This document shows, one piece after another, positions 36,079-48,600 of a stretch of 64,000 nucleotides of DNA. Below the pieces are notes generated by a model. The model was not told the DNA's origin. It did not search any database and saw only the letters and a list, made by a program, of their open reading frames with translations. A program made the translations under genes and the position numbers. The stretch lies in NCBI GenBank assembly GCA_022393335.1, contig JAJEKB010020906.1, forward strand, positions 1,587,217-1,651,216, in the 5' to 3' direction. The DNA is from Macrotrachela quadricornifera (lineage: Eukaryota > Rotifera > Eurotatoria > Philodinida > Philodinidae). Within the stretch, counting starts at the first letter, position 1. Each line of letters starts with the position of its first letter.

Positions 36079-38949
36079 AACTACGGACGGAAATGAAAAT
36101 AATGATAATTCTTCAGATAATCTGTGGATAGATGCTCTCATTCGTTTTCGAGTCGATTGCTTTAAGTCTCGTAATTATACGATTTTCTCGCTGAAGGGAT
36201 GCAGGAGAAGGTGAAGAAGGGAAGACAGCAGAAAAACCTTTCACACTACTCACTCTTAAAATATGAGTCGCCCAATGCGGATAAAAGGTTGATCGCAAAC
36301 TATTTTCTTTTGAATTTCTGGATTTTGAGAGAATTTCCCTTGATCTAGTAGAAGATTGCCTAGGTATAGGAGATCGTCACAAACGTAAGTAACACATAAC
36401 TCTTTTTTATTAGAGAAAAACGCTGTTAGAGAAATCGTAATTTGTAAAATTTTTTCAGCAGAAAAAAAGCTACCTCGATTCTATGAACCAGTGAACAGAG
36501 TTTTTGGAGTTTTCATCTTAATACCAACAAGAACAGGCATCATAAACCAAGAATTTACAACGGTCACTAATGCTCACTTAAGTTAACAGGTAGGTCTTTT
36601 TTTCTAAGCGGAAAAACTTTAATTACGATTTATAAAAAATGCGTGATCTGGAACAAAAAATTATTTTATGCTTCTGAATCTGTGTGCTGAAAAAAAAGGA
36701 TTCTATCATTTCTGTAAAGATTCTGACTTACAATCCGTCGTTGTGTGATAAAACGTTCGAGAGAAGAGTGCAGAATAGGTATATGGTTCTTCTTCTATTT
36801 GCCGTTCTCTTTTATAGGTCGGTGTACTGGAGAACCGAAAAAAAAAGAGAAAAAGATACCGCTGAAGCGACTAATGCGCGTGTTCTGTTGATGTCATGTA
36901 CGATTTGTGACCCTGTACGACAGTGAATGCACGCATTCTATTGATATCATGTACGATTTGTGACCCTGTATGACAGTGACTCTGGATTCCATGAATTGTC
37001 ATTATTTTCGTCTACTTGATCAACACAATTCGCGAGCGTGTCCTATGCGCAGTTAATGAGCGCACCATTTGAATTTTGGCTAAACTCTGCTTTTCTGTGT
37101 ATTTTTATGAATTTGAAAAGCTTTAAAAGTTCATGTATCGGTGCAGTTTTTCATACTGATCCTGGACGATGTCATCAAAAAAAGATTTTTTTTCAATTCC
37201 AGCCACGTTCTTAACCAGATATTCATTATTTGTGCGTTCGTGCGTTTGGAAAGACGAACAGGAATAATTTTTGGCATAGACTTGCAAAGTTCAAAACTTT
37301 CTTTCATTGCACTTTAACGAAAGTCCGCTTGGTATCAAAGCTCGGGAAGACAGTAATCAACAACACAATCCAAGTATTAACCGACTTAGCGTTTATACTT
37401 CTTCTAGTTGCACTAGCCAAGATAGTTAACTGAAAACTATTGGATATTCCAGTGCTAGATTTCTACATATGTTTTTAGACCTTGTAATCTTTCCAATAGG
37501 AAAACTAACAAAAATTAGCGACAAATACATACGGCTTCCTGTCTTATGTTCCAACCAAAAATACACAGTTCTCGGTTTGATCTCTATAGCAGCAATATCT
37601 AAGTGTTTCTTGCTCATTCGTGTTAGCAACATCATTTCGAAAACTCTTATAGAATGACGGTACATGACGTTATGGTCCAGCAGATTTCTCGCCAACCGAC
37701 CTTTATCATCAGGAAGAAGAAGATCTTGCGTCTTCAATTCAAACTCTATCAGGCAGCTGCGTGATTCACGTATACAATAATTGATGCTTCTAACCACACA
37801 AGGGTTTTTTGAGTCAAACTTGTGACCGATTAGCTAACTGGTATGGCCGGAACACATATTCAACTAATACAGTTTAATAAATGCGTAAGTAGAAATGGCC
37901 GTATAAGTATTATAGCAACTTTCGTATTTCATGGTTACCTAAAATTTACGATACCGCTACGAATGCACGGGAAAAACCATTTACACAATACTGGCACACT
38001 ACCGACCAGCAGCATACTGTGCAAGGTTTCGTAGAGGATTTGCGATCGTAACTAACATTGCATTCCATACTTCTTCGTCACAAGTAGAACGTCTGCTCAA
38101 ACAACTAATTCAGTTTACCTCGTTTCAGCGTGATATTTATTTTGAAGTACAGGTAATCTCGGTAAAGTAGTAAAGTTTGATTTAAAAAGCTGCTTCCAGT
38201 ACCTCAACTCTGAGCAATAAACGATCAAACATTTTCCAGCATTTCTTGTCTGAACTCCAGCATAGGAGCACGCAGGCTTACAATACGTAAACACACTCTT
38301 TAGAATACACATACCGGTGCTGTCATAGAAGCAGAAACTCAACCTATTTCGTATTGCAAAAGCAATCTAAAGTAATTATAACTAGCTTAATGGCTGTTTC
38401 TACATATTTGCGAAAACACTGTAGTGCATTAATTAATCAAAACATCCCAACTGAGCACAAACAATATCAACAATACATACAATGGGGGAAATATCGAATT
38501 CTGCAAATTCCTTGTATTTGGCCTTTTCACTCTATGGTATTTTTGGTACTTTTGTGGCCATCTTTTGTGCCACAATAAAGAAATATCTGACAGATCTTTG
38601 TAGTTTAGCAAGGATCAGTGAATTGAAATAATAAGAACGACAGCAGCGCAACCATTTAGTTGATGATGTACTGCGGGGAGATTAATGCAATTTGTTTGCA
38701 AGTTTGGAACAAGATTAATTAGCACGTTAGCAAGTAAAGCTCTCTCTGTTGATTCACGTTTAAGCGTCCTCTTCTCCTTCTGTTGAAATTCTGCATTAAT
38801 TTCGATCGTATGATCGACTACGAGACAACATACGAAGGTGAACACTTTCAAGACCCAGCGTATCGAAAGAGAAGAGCCCGAAAATAAACAAAAACCGGCA
38901 GTATTCACACAGCAACCGGCTCAAGGACAACAATAGCCGAAGAAAGAGT
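36079..38949. other. stretch upstream of the saponin-hydrolase-like gene, no gene supported
   Basis: Nothing recognised with confidence in 2.9 kb. Includes the inverted copy (36780-36880) of the 24.5-kb repeat block and a tandem duplication at 36874-36977. A minus-strand frame at 38115-38342 is Cys-rich (FTYCKPACSYAG, GKCLIVYC) but without a signal peptide or known spacing. Confidence 0.4.
36874..36977. repeat. 52-bp tandem duplication
   Basis: Two adjacent 52-bp units, each containing ATCATGTACGATTTGTGACC or the GTCATG variant, with few differences. Confidence 0.85.
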
Positions 38950-39636
38950 ATGAGCTACCACCTCCCATCCTTGAAGGCGTCAAATTGTTTCGATTTCAAT
39001 TGGCAAGCATGATCATGACGAAGATGCAACAAGAATGGCACGTTCACTCTCTATCCCACAAATGTTGTGTTGAACAACGAGCTACTCGATAATTTTGTGT
39101 TTCGATGCTCACCTAATGCAACAGGCGTCAAAGTATATGTCCCTAGATCTATTCAGCGCATTTATGATGCTGACGTGCAAGCATTCGTGAAAAAAGTTGA
39201 CGCAGAGATATCTATAAATGCCATTCGAGATGCGCTTCTCGAAAATAGCTTTCAGATGACATCGCTTCTTCGTCTCTCAAATAGAGAAAAAATTGGCCTA
39301 GAGTCGATAATGAAAATCACCTTTTCACATATGATAAAGAAAGACAATTTTATCAAACAAAGACTGAAAGTATGCTATCTGTGTTCCTCGGCTGAAAAAG
39401 CCCTTCATAAACATACTCCTGTGCAGTGGCATAATTGTTGGAAGTTCGGACACATCGGTAAATATTGTTCGTACCCACAACAGTCAATTTGCTCGCACTG
39501 TGCGGGTGCACATTGTTTTGAATTTTGTTTTGGATTTTCGGTCGATTTTGAATCGAAAAATCCAAAACAAATCCATCCTGAATCCAAAAATTCCAATACA
39601 AATGGTCACGTGAAGACAACCAAACACGCTAGCTAA
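38950..39636 (+). pseudogene. non-LTR retrotransposon ORF1 (gag-like) relic
   Basis: Open for 189 codons at 39067-39636, with more of the same protein upstream in another frame (about 38950-39060). It contains a zinc-knuckle remnant NCWKFGHIGKYC, a CCHC whose first Cys is replaced by Trp, and then CSHCAGAH, as in ORF1 proteins of jockey-like non-LTR elements. No reverse transcriptase follows. The frameshift and lost Cys mark it as dead. The class call is inference from knuckle pattern and layout. Confidence 0.5.
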
Positions 39637-39830
39637 TGAGATGAGGCTCACTTCAGATAGAGAAAATATGGTAGTAGAATATGACTCCTCACTTTAGGAT
39701 GTTGGCCAAAAAATTTTTCTTTTGAATTTAAAAGCTACAGCATAGTGTCTGCAGTTTTTCAAGACCTACCTGAAAATTCTAAACACCAATTTATGAAAAA
39801 CTATTTTGAAAGCAGTTCTTTAAAGCTTTC

Positions 39831-40025
39831 AGGTTTTCTAGAAAAAGGTTTTTGAGTGGTTTCAAAGTTTATTTAAGAATGGTTTTCAAAGGTTCTTTTA
39901 GGTTTATCTAAGGGTGGCTTTTAGTGGTTTTTTAAGGTGCATCTAAAAATGGTTTTTGGAAGTTCATAGGACTTATCTGTGAATACTTTTCAGAGGTTTT
40001 TCAAGTTTATCTAGAGAGAACTGTT
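39831..40025. repeat. 35-bp degenerate tandem repeat
   Basis: About five units with the consensus AGGTTTATCTAAGAATGG followed by TTTTCAGAGGTTTTT, spaced about 35 bp. Confidence 0.7.
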
Positions 40026-40239
40026 ATTCATTTTTTAATTAAATACTGTATATTTTCTGGCACTTTTAGATTCTCGAAAGATAAATATATGCAGACTCTG
40101 ATTTTCCAACGATTACTATAGTATTTGATATATAATCTTTGAAGTATTCGATAATCATAATAATTCTATATTCTTTATTACATTTTAATACTATGTGTAC
40201 TGAAATCCAACCAAAAGTTCGTACAACATCTAATAAAAA

Positions 40240-41440
40240 CACAAGTAGCACTAATCCGAGATATTCGCTGACCCTTTTGCTGAAAGAAGGAAAATCTATC
40301 ATTCTATATTGGCAAAGAAAATTCATTCCAAAACCATAGATGTTTTTTCCTAAGGATAGGCAAATTCAATCTCGACTTTGACCTAAAGGATGGCGATTCC
40401 GATACAGTTCCGATTCAAAAGAAACTTCAACTTTATACAAATCAAGTTTTCCATCAGCAATATAACGGTTATTTATCTTATGCTCATATTATTGTAATTA
40501 CTGATCTATTATATAAACAAAAATCACGTAGAAAAAAGGAATAAAGTTTCTTCTGTTTCCCACAGAAAAATCATACATGACAGTTTAAACAACATTTGAT
40601 AGGGGAGGTTGAAACTTCACATTAGGACGCATAAATAATTTCAAAGCAAGATAAAATATATTGCATCGAAGATAACAGCACTTAATGCTTAATGTGTACA
40701 TTTTAAAGATATATAGAAAAAATCTTCCGAATAATAAAGTATATTTTTTTACATTTTTAAGTTCACTCTGCAACGTGATATAAACATTTATTTCGAATTC
40801 TAAAATAAATATATAGGAAAATCAATATATAGATAACTATATACACTCACGATGAAAATTAACACTGAAATATATTAAATTTATTTTTGTGTATCTTGGA
40901 TGCAAGCTATTTTACGTATTTATATTCAATAAAATTAGTGGGCTTTTTTTAGGTAATATTTATTTACGTGAATCAATCGACCGTGCTATTTCATATACAT
41001 CATGATGAAAGAGACATAGGTGAATATTTTTCGCACACGTTTTTTTTCATCATATTACATTATACAGTTTTGTCTTTTCTTTCGACTCTTTGCTCGATGC
41101 AAGAAAAAAATAAACCTGTATATTTATACAACATCATCCTTTTACTAGATTCCTTTCCTCTTATTATGTATTTCTTCTAATTATGAATCAATATTTTTGT
41201 TCTGATGATTAGAGTGCTGCAACTCGCGGGTCAGGTACGAGTACCGTACCCGAGTCGAGTACGAAATTGACAGGTATGGGTCGGGTACGAGTACGAAATT
41301 GACGGGTACGAAAACTCGTACCCGTGCAGTACTCTAATGACGATGTTATTCGAATACATTACGCACTTTCCTTGCAAGTTTATATTATCTTTCCCTTTTC
41401 TTCTGATCATTCTTTGATGTTTAAATTTACGTATGCACAT
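40240..41440. repeat. duplicated segment, copy 2 (with insertion)
   Basis: Direct-orientation partner of 4758-6735. It lacks the 793-bp Mutator-like insertion of copy 1 but has its own 127-bp insertion (41210-41336). Divergence between copies is substantial by eye. Confidence 0.8.
41210..41336. mobile_element. 127-bp hAT-type MITE with 8-bp target duplication
   Basis: Termini TAGAGTGCTGCA and, inverted, TAGAGTACTGCA, as in hAT MITEs. The interior is made of GGGTACGAG repeats in both orientations. Flanking 8-bp duplications CTGATGAT (41202-41209) and ATGACGAT (41337-41344) differ at two positions. The matching point in copy 1 (near 6628) is uninterrupted and has one such site. Confidence 0.75.
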
Positions 41441-43028
41441 TTATATGATCGAAAAGGCTATAAGATAGTAGTATTTTGTTACTGAAACTAGTTCAGTTGT
41501 CTGAAAGATTTATCATTTGATCAACAGCAGAAACCCTAAGACATCTATTACTACAATCATCAAATCGAACGATTTCCTATAAATTCAAATGAAAGTTGAA
41601 ATTTTAATTTGATAGAATGAACACAAATATTATGGAAAGATTAATTAGAGAAATAGATAAATAATTTCCTAATTTCATATAAGGGAAATGAAAACATCAT
41701 CCTATTCAAAATAATAAAATCCTAATGATTTGACCGATTGTCAAGGAATTTTATTGTTCTATGTTGTGGCACCTATATCTCGTCAATATGAAATTGCTTT
41801 ATGGGATTTGGAAAACTAATATTATTAGTTAATTCAAAATCCATAAAACTGATCTCAGATTCAGATTCTCTAACTTCGAAAACCTTCTGATAAAATTTTC
41901 TCAAAAAATTAATATTATTGATATTAATCAATTAATAAAGCTGACTGCAGATTCATATTCTTCGACCTCGATTACCCTTCGGTAAAGTTTTTCGTAAGAT
42001 GTATTGCTGAGCTTTCATTGGTTTAGCGCATACTGAATTCCGATTGTCTTGAACAGACTGATGAACTTTATGCATTTTTAAGCTCCATGTAACCCTTTCT
42101 TATAGAAAAGGGAATAAGAATGCAGCGATATTTTTAATTTTATTGTATCAAAGGAGGAGTTCAAAATTACGGACTTGGTATCTCAAAAAATCTGAGCCTA
42201 TTTTTATTATCCTGAGAATCAGCATTCACTCTGATTATTTTTCACAAGTTTATTTTATGTTTTATCACAACTCATTTTTCCACCCCTGGGGTACCCCTTC
42301 AATATCACCTTATTTTTAAAAGTTGGTTGGATAATAAAGAACATCTGAAACACTCTCTGAGACCTCTAAAACCCAGTTTTTGATCTAAAGGTATATAAAA
42401 ATCCTATTTATATTCTACTAAAATAGGCTCATTGGACACAGAATTTTTTTCTCAACCAGAACCTGTAAGAACTTCTAAGATATTCAGATTGTTTTTCTCT
42501 CGAAAAATGCCAAATACAGCCCCAATTAGGCCATATTATTGTAGATAGTGATACTTCGGTCTTATGAAGCCATACTAAATGGTAGTGCACCAGTAAGAGT
42601 TTTTAATAGAATATGTAATTCGATGTTCTCTTTTTAATAAACCTATCTTGAAATTGAATTTGAATGTCTAGTGAACCATTTTTCCTTCTAAATTGAGATT
42701 TTTTAATGTTTTTTTACGATTTCAAACAATTTAACTGGTATCGGTTCACCAAAATATTATTGTTTGCTATCGCATCATCGCTAGAACGCTTTACCATCAG
42801 AAAAAATTTATATAATACAATGAAAGGTCACGTGGTACAGTGGACAATGACTACATACTTGTAGAAACATTTATCTGCACACGCTTTTCTCTTCTTTGTT
42901 CACTAACCTTCTTTCCTTTTATGATCTCTCTCTTGGTAAAATCTTTTTTTTTCTTTCTGTACTTGACGGTCAATCGGTTAAATATCTATCAACACATCAT
43001 TTTTTCATCGTTTGTTTTGGGAAACCAG
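41441..43028. other. non-coding stretch
   Basis: No gene recognised. Two inverted, diverged units of the 120-bp repeat family lie at about 41880-41990 (GACCTCGATTACCCTTCGGT). Confidence 0.45.
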
Positions 43029-44174
43029 TTCTCATAATTCTGACGCATGTTATACATGCTCGAAAAAGTTTCCATCCGGTGAACGTCAGCGTCATTTAAA
43101 ACTAGATGTTACTGTTTGTGCTGCTTGCCATCGTAGTCATGCTCACTTTGTGTCTAGTACTTCTGATTTAGAAGATGGTTCTGTTATGCATGTTGATATA
43201 TATAATGATCACGTGGTTTCTGAAGTTGCAACGCCAACAGATTTCGACTTTTTCGGTCAAGGAGCATCTTCTTTGGCTACAACAACGCCACCATCTATTA
43301 TCCAACAAGCATCAGCTGTTACCACTTTTGATATTGATACAATTCGTCTTCCATTTTTTCGCATTTCGAAGTCTTCTACTCGATGTTTCCTCTAACTCAA
43401 ATATTTTGTGGATTCTTTTTATGCTTTCGCAAAGATATGTGACTCTATTCGTGCAACAGCATTTATTAATCATCATATATTTATTCCGGGAAATTCACAT
43501 TGTTGTTCAAATCATATTGATGGCACTGATTTTAAATCATCAGCATATGATTCAATTAGAAAATGTTATGACAAGACTTGTTTAACAAATATTAATGAAT
43601 TGATCGAAATGCTCGGAAAATTAAAGGTGCAATTAATAACACATGTAAGTTATAGAAAAATTTGTAATCTTCTTTGTTTTGGAGATATTTGAATCACATA
43701 CGTTAAAAATTGTTATATTTAAAAAACTAATCGAATCAATATGAAGAAGTGAGATAGAATTTAAAAGAAGTGACTTAAGTTATGTAGGCAATTTCATTGT
43801 ATTAAACGTAATATGCTTTTGACTCTTGACTTATAAAGCCATAACTCAATAGGAAGATATTAAAGTGACTGAGTGTTTTATGATTTATCTCTGCTCAGCT
43901 CTGATATTTAGTATTGTCAAGCAATAAAAATAATATAAAGTTAATTCAAAAAAACTTAATTAATACTGTATCATCTGATTCCTCTTCCAGAATATAGAAT
44001 ATTCTATGGGTTTGGTAAATATAAATGTAACATTTTTTCAGATTTCAATACAAAAAGAGACATTCGCACGACTCCCAATCGATTTTGACAATCCTTCTCG
44101 TCTTACAACTTATGAATATCAAATTTTAACAGGACTCTCGTTAGAGCAATATGATGATTTATGTGATTCTATAC
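43029..44174 (+). pseudogene. DDE_Tnp_4-type (Harbinger-related) transposase gene, 5' part, split by a retrotransposon
   Basis: Exon-like 43029-43644 and 44042-44174, with an intron GTAAGT/TTTTTCAG between them, phase 0. It encodes an N-terminal Cys-rich putative zinc-binding region (CYTCSKKFPSGE, then CAACHRSH), an in-frame TAA at 43393, more sequence with HCCSNH, and LTGLSLEQYDDLCDSI just before the insertion. The continuation lies at 52336-52740, and reading runs on across the target site if the 8.16-kb element is removed. It was already damaged or decayed later, having the stop here and frameshifts beyond. Confidence 0.6.
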
Positions 44175-44321
44175 TGTCAAGGTGAGATGTCGCTCATTTA
44201 TAGACCATCAGTATCCTCTATATTTGTTTATTGTTTTCTATTCTCTATTCGTGTTTCTCTCTCTTATATATACGTGATGAACTATTATTATTAGAATAGA
44301 TAGAATAAAAGGCCGTTAACA
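44175..44321 (+). repeat. 5' LTR
   Basis: 147 bp, begins TGTCAAGG and ends GTTAACA. Contains a TATA-like TTATATATACG and an AATAAA near its 3' end, suiting promoter and polyadenylation roles. Confidence 0.92.
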
Positions 44322-44395
44322 TTTGGCGACCCTGGCGAACATTTTTTTTCACCAGCCAATTCAGTTACAAATTATTAAAAAACAAAATTAATTAA

Positions 44396-44508
44396 GGGCA
44401 TCTTTTAACAGATACCCGAACAAAGTTTTGTCCTAAGGTCTCTTTTTAAAGAGACCGAACACACACACAACAAAAAAGTACAAAGGGATATTCTAATAAA
44501 GAATTTCG
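44396..44508 (+). other. three hairpins in the retrotransposon 5' leader
   Basis: Palindromes at 44396-44417 (GGGCATCT...AGATACCC), 44437-44456 (GGTCTCTTTTTAAAGAGACC) and 44485-44508 (GATATTCT...AGAATTTC), each with a small A/T loop and each followed by CGA or CGT. They lie between primer site and gag. Confidence 0.7.
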
Positions 44509-44678
44509 TACACACACATATCAAGAAAAATAATTATATTACTACATTATATTCAATTTTATCATTATACTTGATAACGGCTACTACAACTAGATCTCAG
44601 GCTCAACAAGATATAGAATTATATCCACATGACATCATCACTTATTCATCAGTTCGGAAATATATAAAATCTAAAGCA

Positions 44679-45677
44679 ATGGCCGTTCCATCATCAGATA
44701 TTAAAATAAATACAAATACGATGGCTGATTCAACATTATTAGCAAAAGCACGAAAAGCTCGATTTGACGATTTACCAAATTTTTCTGGACGTCCTTCCGA
44801 GGATGTTGAACGATTTTTAAAAAGCATAAAGAAGATAACAAAAGCAACGGATGAATCGAACAATCATGAACTTCTTGAAATTGTTCGTGGCAAATTAACT
44901 CAATCAGCCGGAACATGGTTTGATAATAATGAAACTAAATTTAACAAATGGTCAGATTTTGAAAATGCATTTCGAAATCGATATTTTTCCACAACAATTA
45001 TTCATCAAAAATTTGATAAATTGAAACAACGCAAACAATTACAGGACGAACCAATTACGTCTTACTTGGATGATGTTATAAATTTATGTCAAGAAATTGA
45101 TCCTGATATGTCAGAACCAGTCATAATTCAATATTTAATGAGTGGAATTAATCCTGAATTTAAAAAACAATTATCACGGCGGGAAGCATGTACGGATACA
45201 TTAGATGCATTTTTAAAATATGCTAAGATCGAACAAGATCTTTCTGATACATTTGACAAAGCTGAACAATTATCCCTCGAACAAAAAACACCTTATTTCA
45301 CATATCAACAATCATCACTTTCATCATTAAATGCTTTGGTCAAACAACCAAAATATCAACAAGTTACACCAAAACATCGTTATGAATATCAACCATCAAA
45401 AAAGAGCTCCACTCCACACTGGAACTCGAATACTAAACCAAGAAATAAATGGACATTTACTCCAACAAAAAATCGAAATAATTCTCATACACCATCAAGA
45501 AAAAATGAACAAATCAATACGCAATCAACAAACCAATCTGGTACTACTACTTGCCAAGTTTGTCGTCGAAACAATCATTCAACAATTAATTGTTTTTATA
45601 AATGTACAACTGGATGTTTTAAATGTGGTCAAAACCACCACATTCGTGATTGTCCGATGCTTTCAATTTTTCAATAA
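44679..45677 (+). CDS. retrotransposon gag protein (ORF1)
   Basis: 332 residues from the first ATG in frame (44679); the frame is open further upstream to 44571 without an ATG. The retrotransposon gag/capsid region is around residues 25-200 (FDDLPNFSGRPSEDVERFL, then WFDNNETKFNKWSDFENAF and LMSGINPEFKKQL). A basic, Asn/Thr-rich linker follows, then two zinc knuckles at the end: CQVCRRNNHSTINC and CFKCGQNHHIRDC. The protein packages the RNA in virus-like particles. It overlaps pol by 28 nt in the -1 frame. Confidence 0.9.
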   Translation: MAVPSSDIKINTNTMADSTLLAKARKARFDDLPNFSGRPSEDVERFLKSIKKITKATDESNNHELLEIVRGKLTQSAGTWFDNNETKFNKWSDFENAFRNRYFSTTIIHQKFDKLKQRKQLQDEPITSYLDDVINLCQEIDPDMSEPVIIQYLMSGINPEFKKQLSRREACTDTLDAFLKYAKIEQDLSDTFDKAEQLSLEQKTPYFTYQQSSLSSLNALVKQPKYQQVTPKHRYEYQPSKKSSTPHWNSNTKPRNKWTFTPTKNRNNSHTPSRKNEQINTQSTNQSGTTTCQVCRRNNHSTINCFYKCTTGCFKCGQNHHIRDCPMLSIFQ

Positions 45678-48600
45678 CTGGGTCACATGATGGCGGTGTT
45701 CCCAGTAAATATACTAAGCCATCAATAACAACATCATCACCGGTTTATATTAAAGTTCATATTAATAATCAACCAAGCAAAGCAATTATCGATACAGGAT
45801 CCGCCATCTCAATTATTCATTCTGATTTTCTTAAAACAATTCCTCATACCAAATTTATTCATCAACCTCGTATATGTTGGACTGCAAACTCTACATTACT
45901 TGATATAATTGGTCATATTCCATTAGAAATAAAAATCAAACATATTTTAACTTCGATTAATGCCTATGTTTCAAGAAATTTAATTACACCAATATTGTTA
46001 GGCAATGACTGGATAAATGAAAATCATGTTCACCTATTCGGTGACCAGCAACATTTGACTATCCCTGATCAACATGGACAATCAATATCAATTCCATATA
46101 TAAATTCACATTTCATTAATTATCCAGCTCTTTTAATTAATCAAATTACACTTCCACCAAATTCACAAGTTTTAGTTGATATACAAACATCAATTGAAAA
46201 CACTAACAACTTGGTGTTTGAATCAAATAAACATTTTATGTCAAAACTTATTTTTATACCTAATACATTAATAAACACTCATAATCACCAAGCAAAGATT
46301 TTATTACTTAATGCACAAAATTGTGAACAAACATTATCAAAAAATACACCAATCGGAACTCTATGCAATGCTACACCATTTTCGATATTTGCCACAAGTC
46401 AAACTCCAACTGAAAATTTTTCTTTATTACATCAAGATCCACAATGTTCAAAACAGTCTTCAACAAAAGTACAACATAAAGCTATTGTACCTGAAACAAG
46501 CAACTTGAATTTAACCACACCAAATACTTTCTGTCATGAATGTAAAGAATATTTTTTATCCGGTAATGATTTACAAAAACATCTACGTGAAAAATGTTAT
46601 TCGGAACAGATTCGAAAACAAATACTCGAATCGACAGTACATATACAAAATGATAAACATCGATTGGCAATCCAAGATATATTATGGCGGAATAAAATAC
46701 TATTCGATCCAACACCATCAATTATTAATATATCTCCACAATCAGCAATCAAAACTGGTGATCATCCACCTATTTATTCGAAACAATATGCTGCATCTTA
46801 TAAAGAACAAGAAGTTAAATTACAAGAAACACAAAAATTACTAGAACGTGGTCAAATTGAAGAATCGACATCACCTTGGTCGTCACCTATTGTTCTCGTA
46901 AAAAAGAAAGATAACACAATGCGCTTTTGTATTGATTATCGTCGTTTAAACGACATAACAATCAAAGATGCCTTTCCACTTCCTCGAATTGACGAAATTT
47001 TTGATCAATTATCGGATGCAATGTATTATACAAAACTTGATTTTAAATCTGGATATTTTCAGGTACCTCTATCTGAAGAGGACCGAGCAAAAACAGCTTT
47101 TTCAACTCGTGATAATCATTATCAATTTACTGTACTTCCACAAGGAATTACAAATGGCCCAGCAACATTTCAACGTGTCATTAATCATATATTAGGTCCT
47201 GCAAGATGGAAATACGCTTTAGCATATATTGATGATGTAATTATTTATTCAAAAACATTTCAAGAACATTTAAATCATCTCAATAAAATTTGCCAAACAT
47301 TACAAGAAGCTCGTTTTCGTCTTAATCCATCAAAATGTGAAATAGCCCGAACAGAAACTGAATATTTAGGGCATCATATTAAAAATGGTGAGATTCGTCC
47401 AAGTCCACATAATATAAAAGGTTTATTGGATACACAGCTACCACAAACTCCAGATGAAGCTTGCAAATTTGTTAAAGCAGCCGAATATTATAGAAAATTT
47501 ATTCCAAATTTTTCTCAAATATCTGAACCACTTAGAAAATTTGTTCCAACTACTAAAGCCCAACAGAAAAAAGGACAAAAAACATTAATTACATTAACAA
47601 ATGAAGAAACTCAAGCTTTTAATCAACTTAAACAATTTCTTACATCTGATTTAGTTTTACGTCTTCCAAATAATAGATTCCCATTTAAAGTACAAACAGA
47701 TGCTTCTGATGAGGGAATCGGTGCAGTCTTATTACAAGTTTATCCAGAAGGCGATAGACCAATTGCTTACCTTTCGAAAAAATTTACTCAAGCACAACGT
47801 AAATGGTCTCCAATGGAACAAGAATGTTATGCATTTATTCGTGCATTAGATAAATGGCATAATTATTTAAATGGTATTAAATTTATTTGGGAAACGGATC
47901 ATAAGGCATTAACCCAATTAAACAAAAAAGCTCAAATCAACAAACGCTGTGAAAGATGGAGATTAAAAATTTTAGAATATGATTTCCAGGTGAGATATAT
48001 TCCTGGTGCAGGCAACTCAATGCCCGATTATTTATCAAGAGCTCCCGTAGAAGATGCTGATGAAGACCCTGATGAAACTATTCATGCTACTTCTCAATCA
48101 ACACAAACTGACGATAAATCAGAAAATCAATTTTCTTCTATTATTACCGCAGTAGAAACTCGCGCTTCCAAAGCACGTAATAAAGCATTAGCTGATTCTA
48201 CAGAGATAATGAAACTAACACCAGATTCTCCTATCGATGAGAATCGAGCTATTCCTTTTTCAATGGAACAATTAATAGAAGCCCAACAAAATGATAAATA
48301 TGCAAAGAACATTATAAACAACATCAAAAAATATAAAAATTATATCATTAAAAATAATATTTTAATGCGTCGATCAAAATCACCAGTTCCCTATGTACCA
48401 CCAGGTGATTTTAGGCGAATGATTTTACATACATATCATGATACCGCAGCAAATGGTGCTCATTTCGGAAGAGATAAAACTATACATAAAATCAAACAAC
48501 GTTATTTTTGGTCATCAATGTATAAAGATATTGGAAATTATATTAAATCATGTCTTCCATGTGCACAATTTAATCCTCGCCGACACAAACCCCCAGGTTC

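Noticed and set aside
38115..38342. Cys-rich minus-strand frame that resembles a small disulfide-rich peptide
   Set aside because: Cysteine spacing fits no family I know, there is no signal peptide at the start, and the surroundings show no other gene signs.
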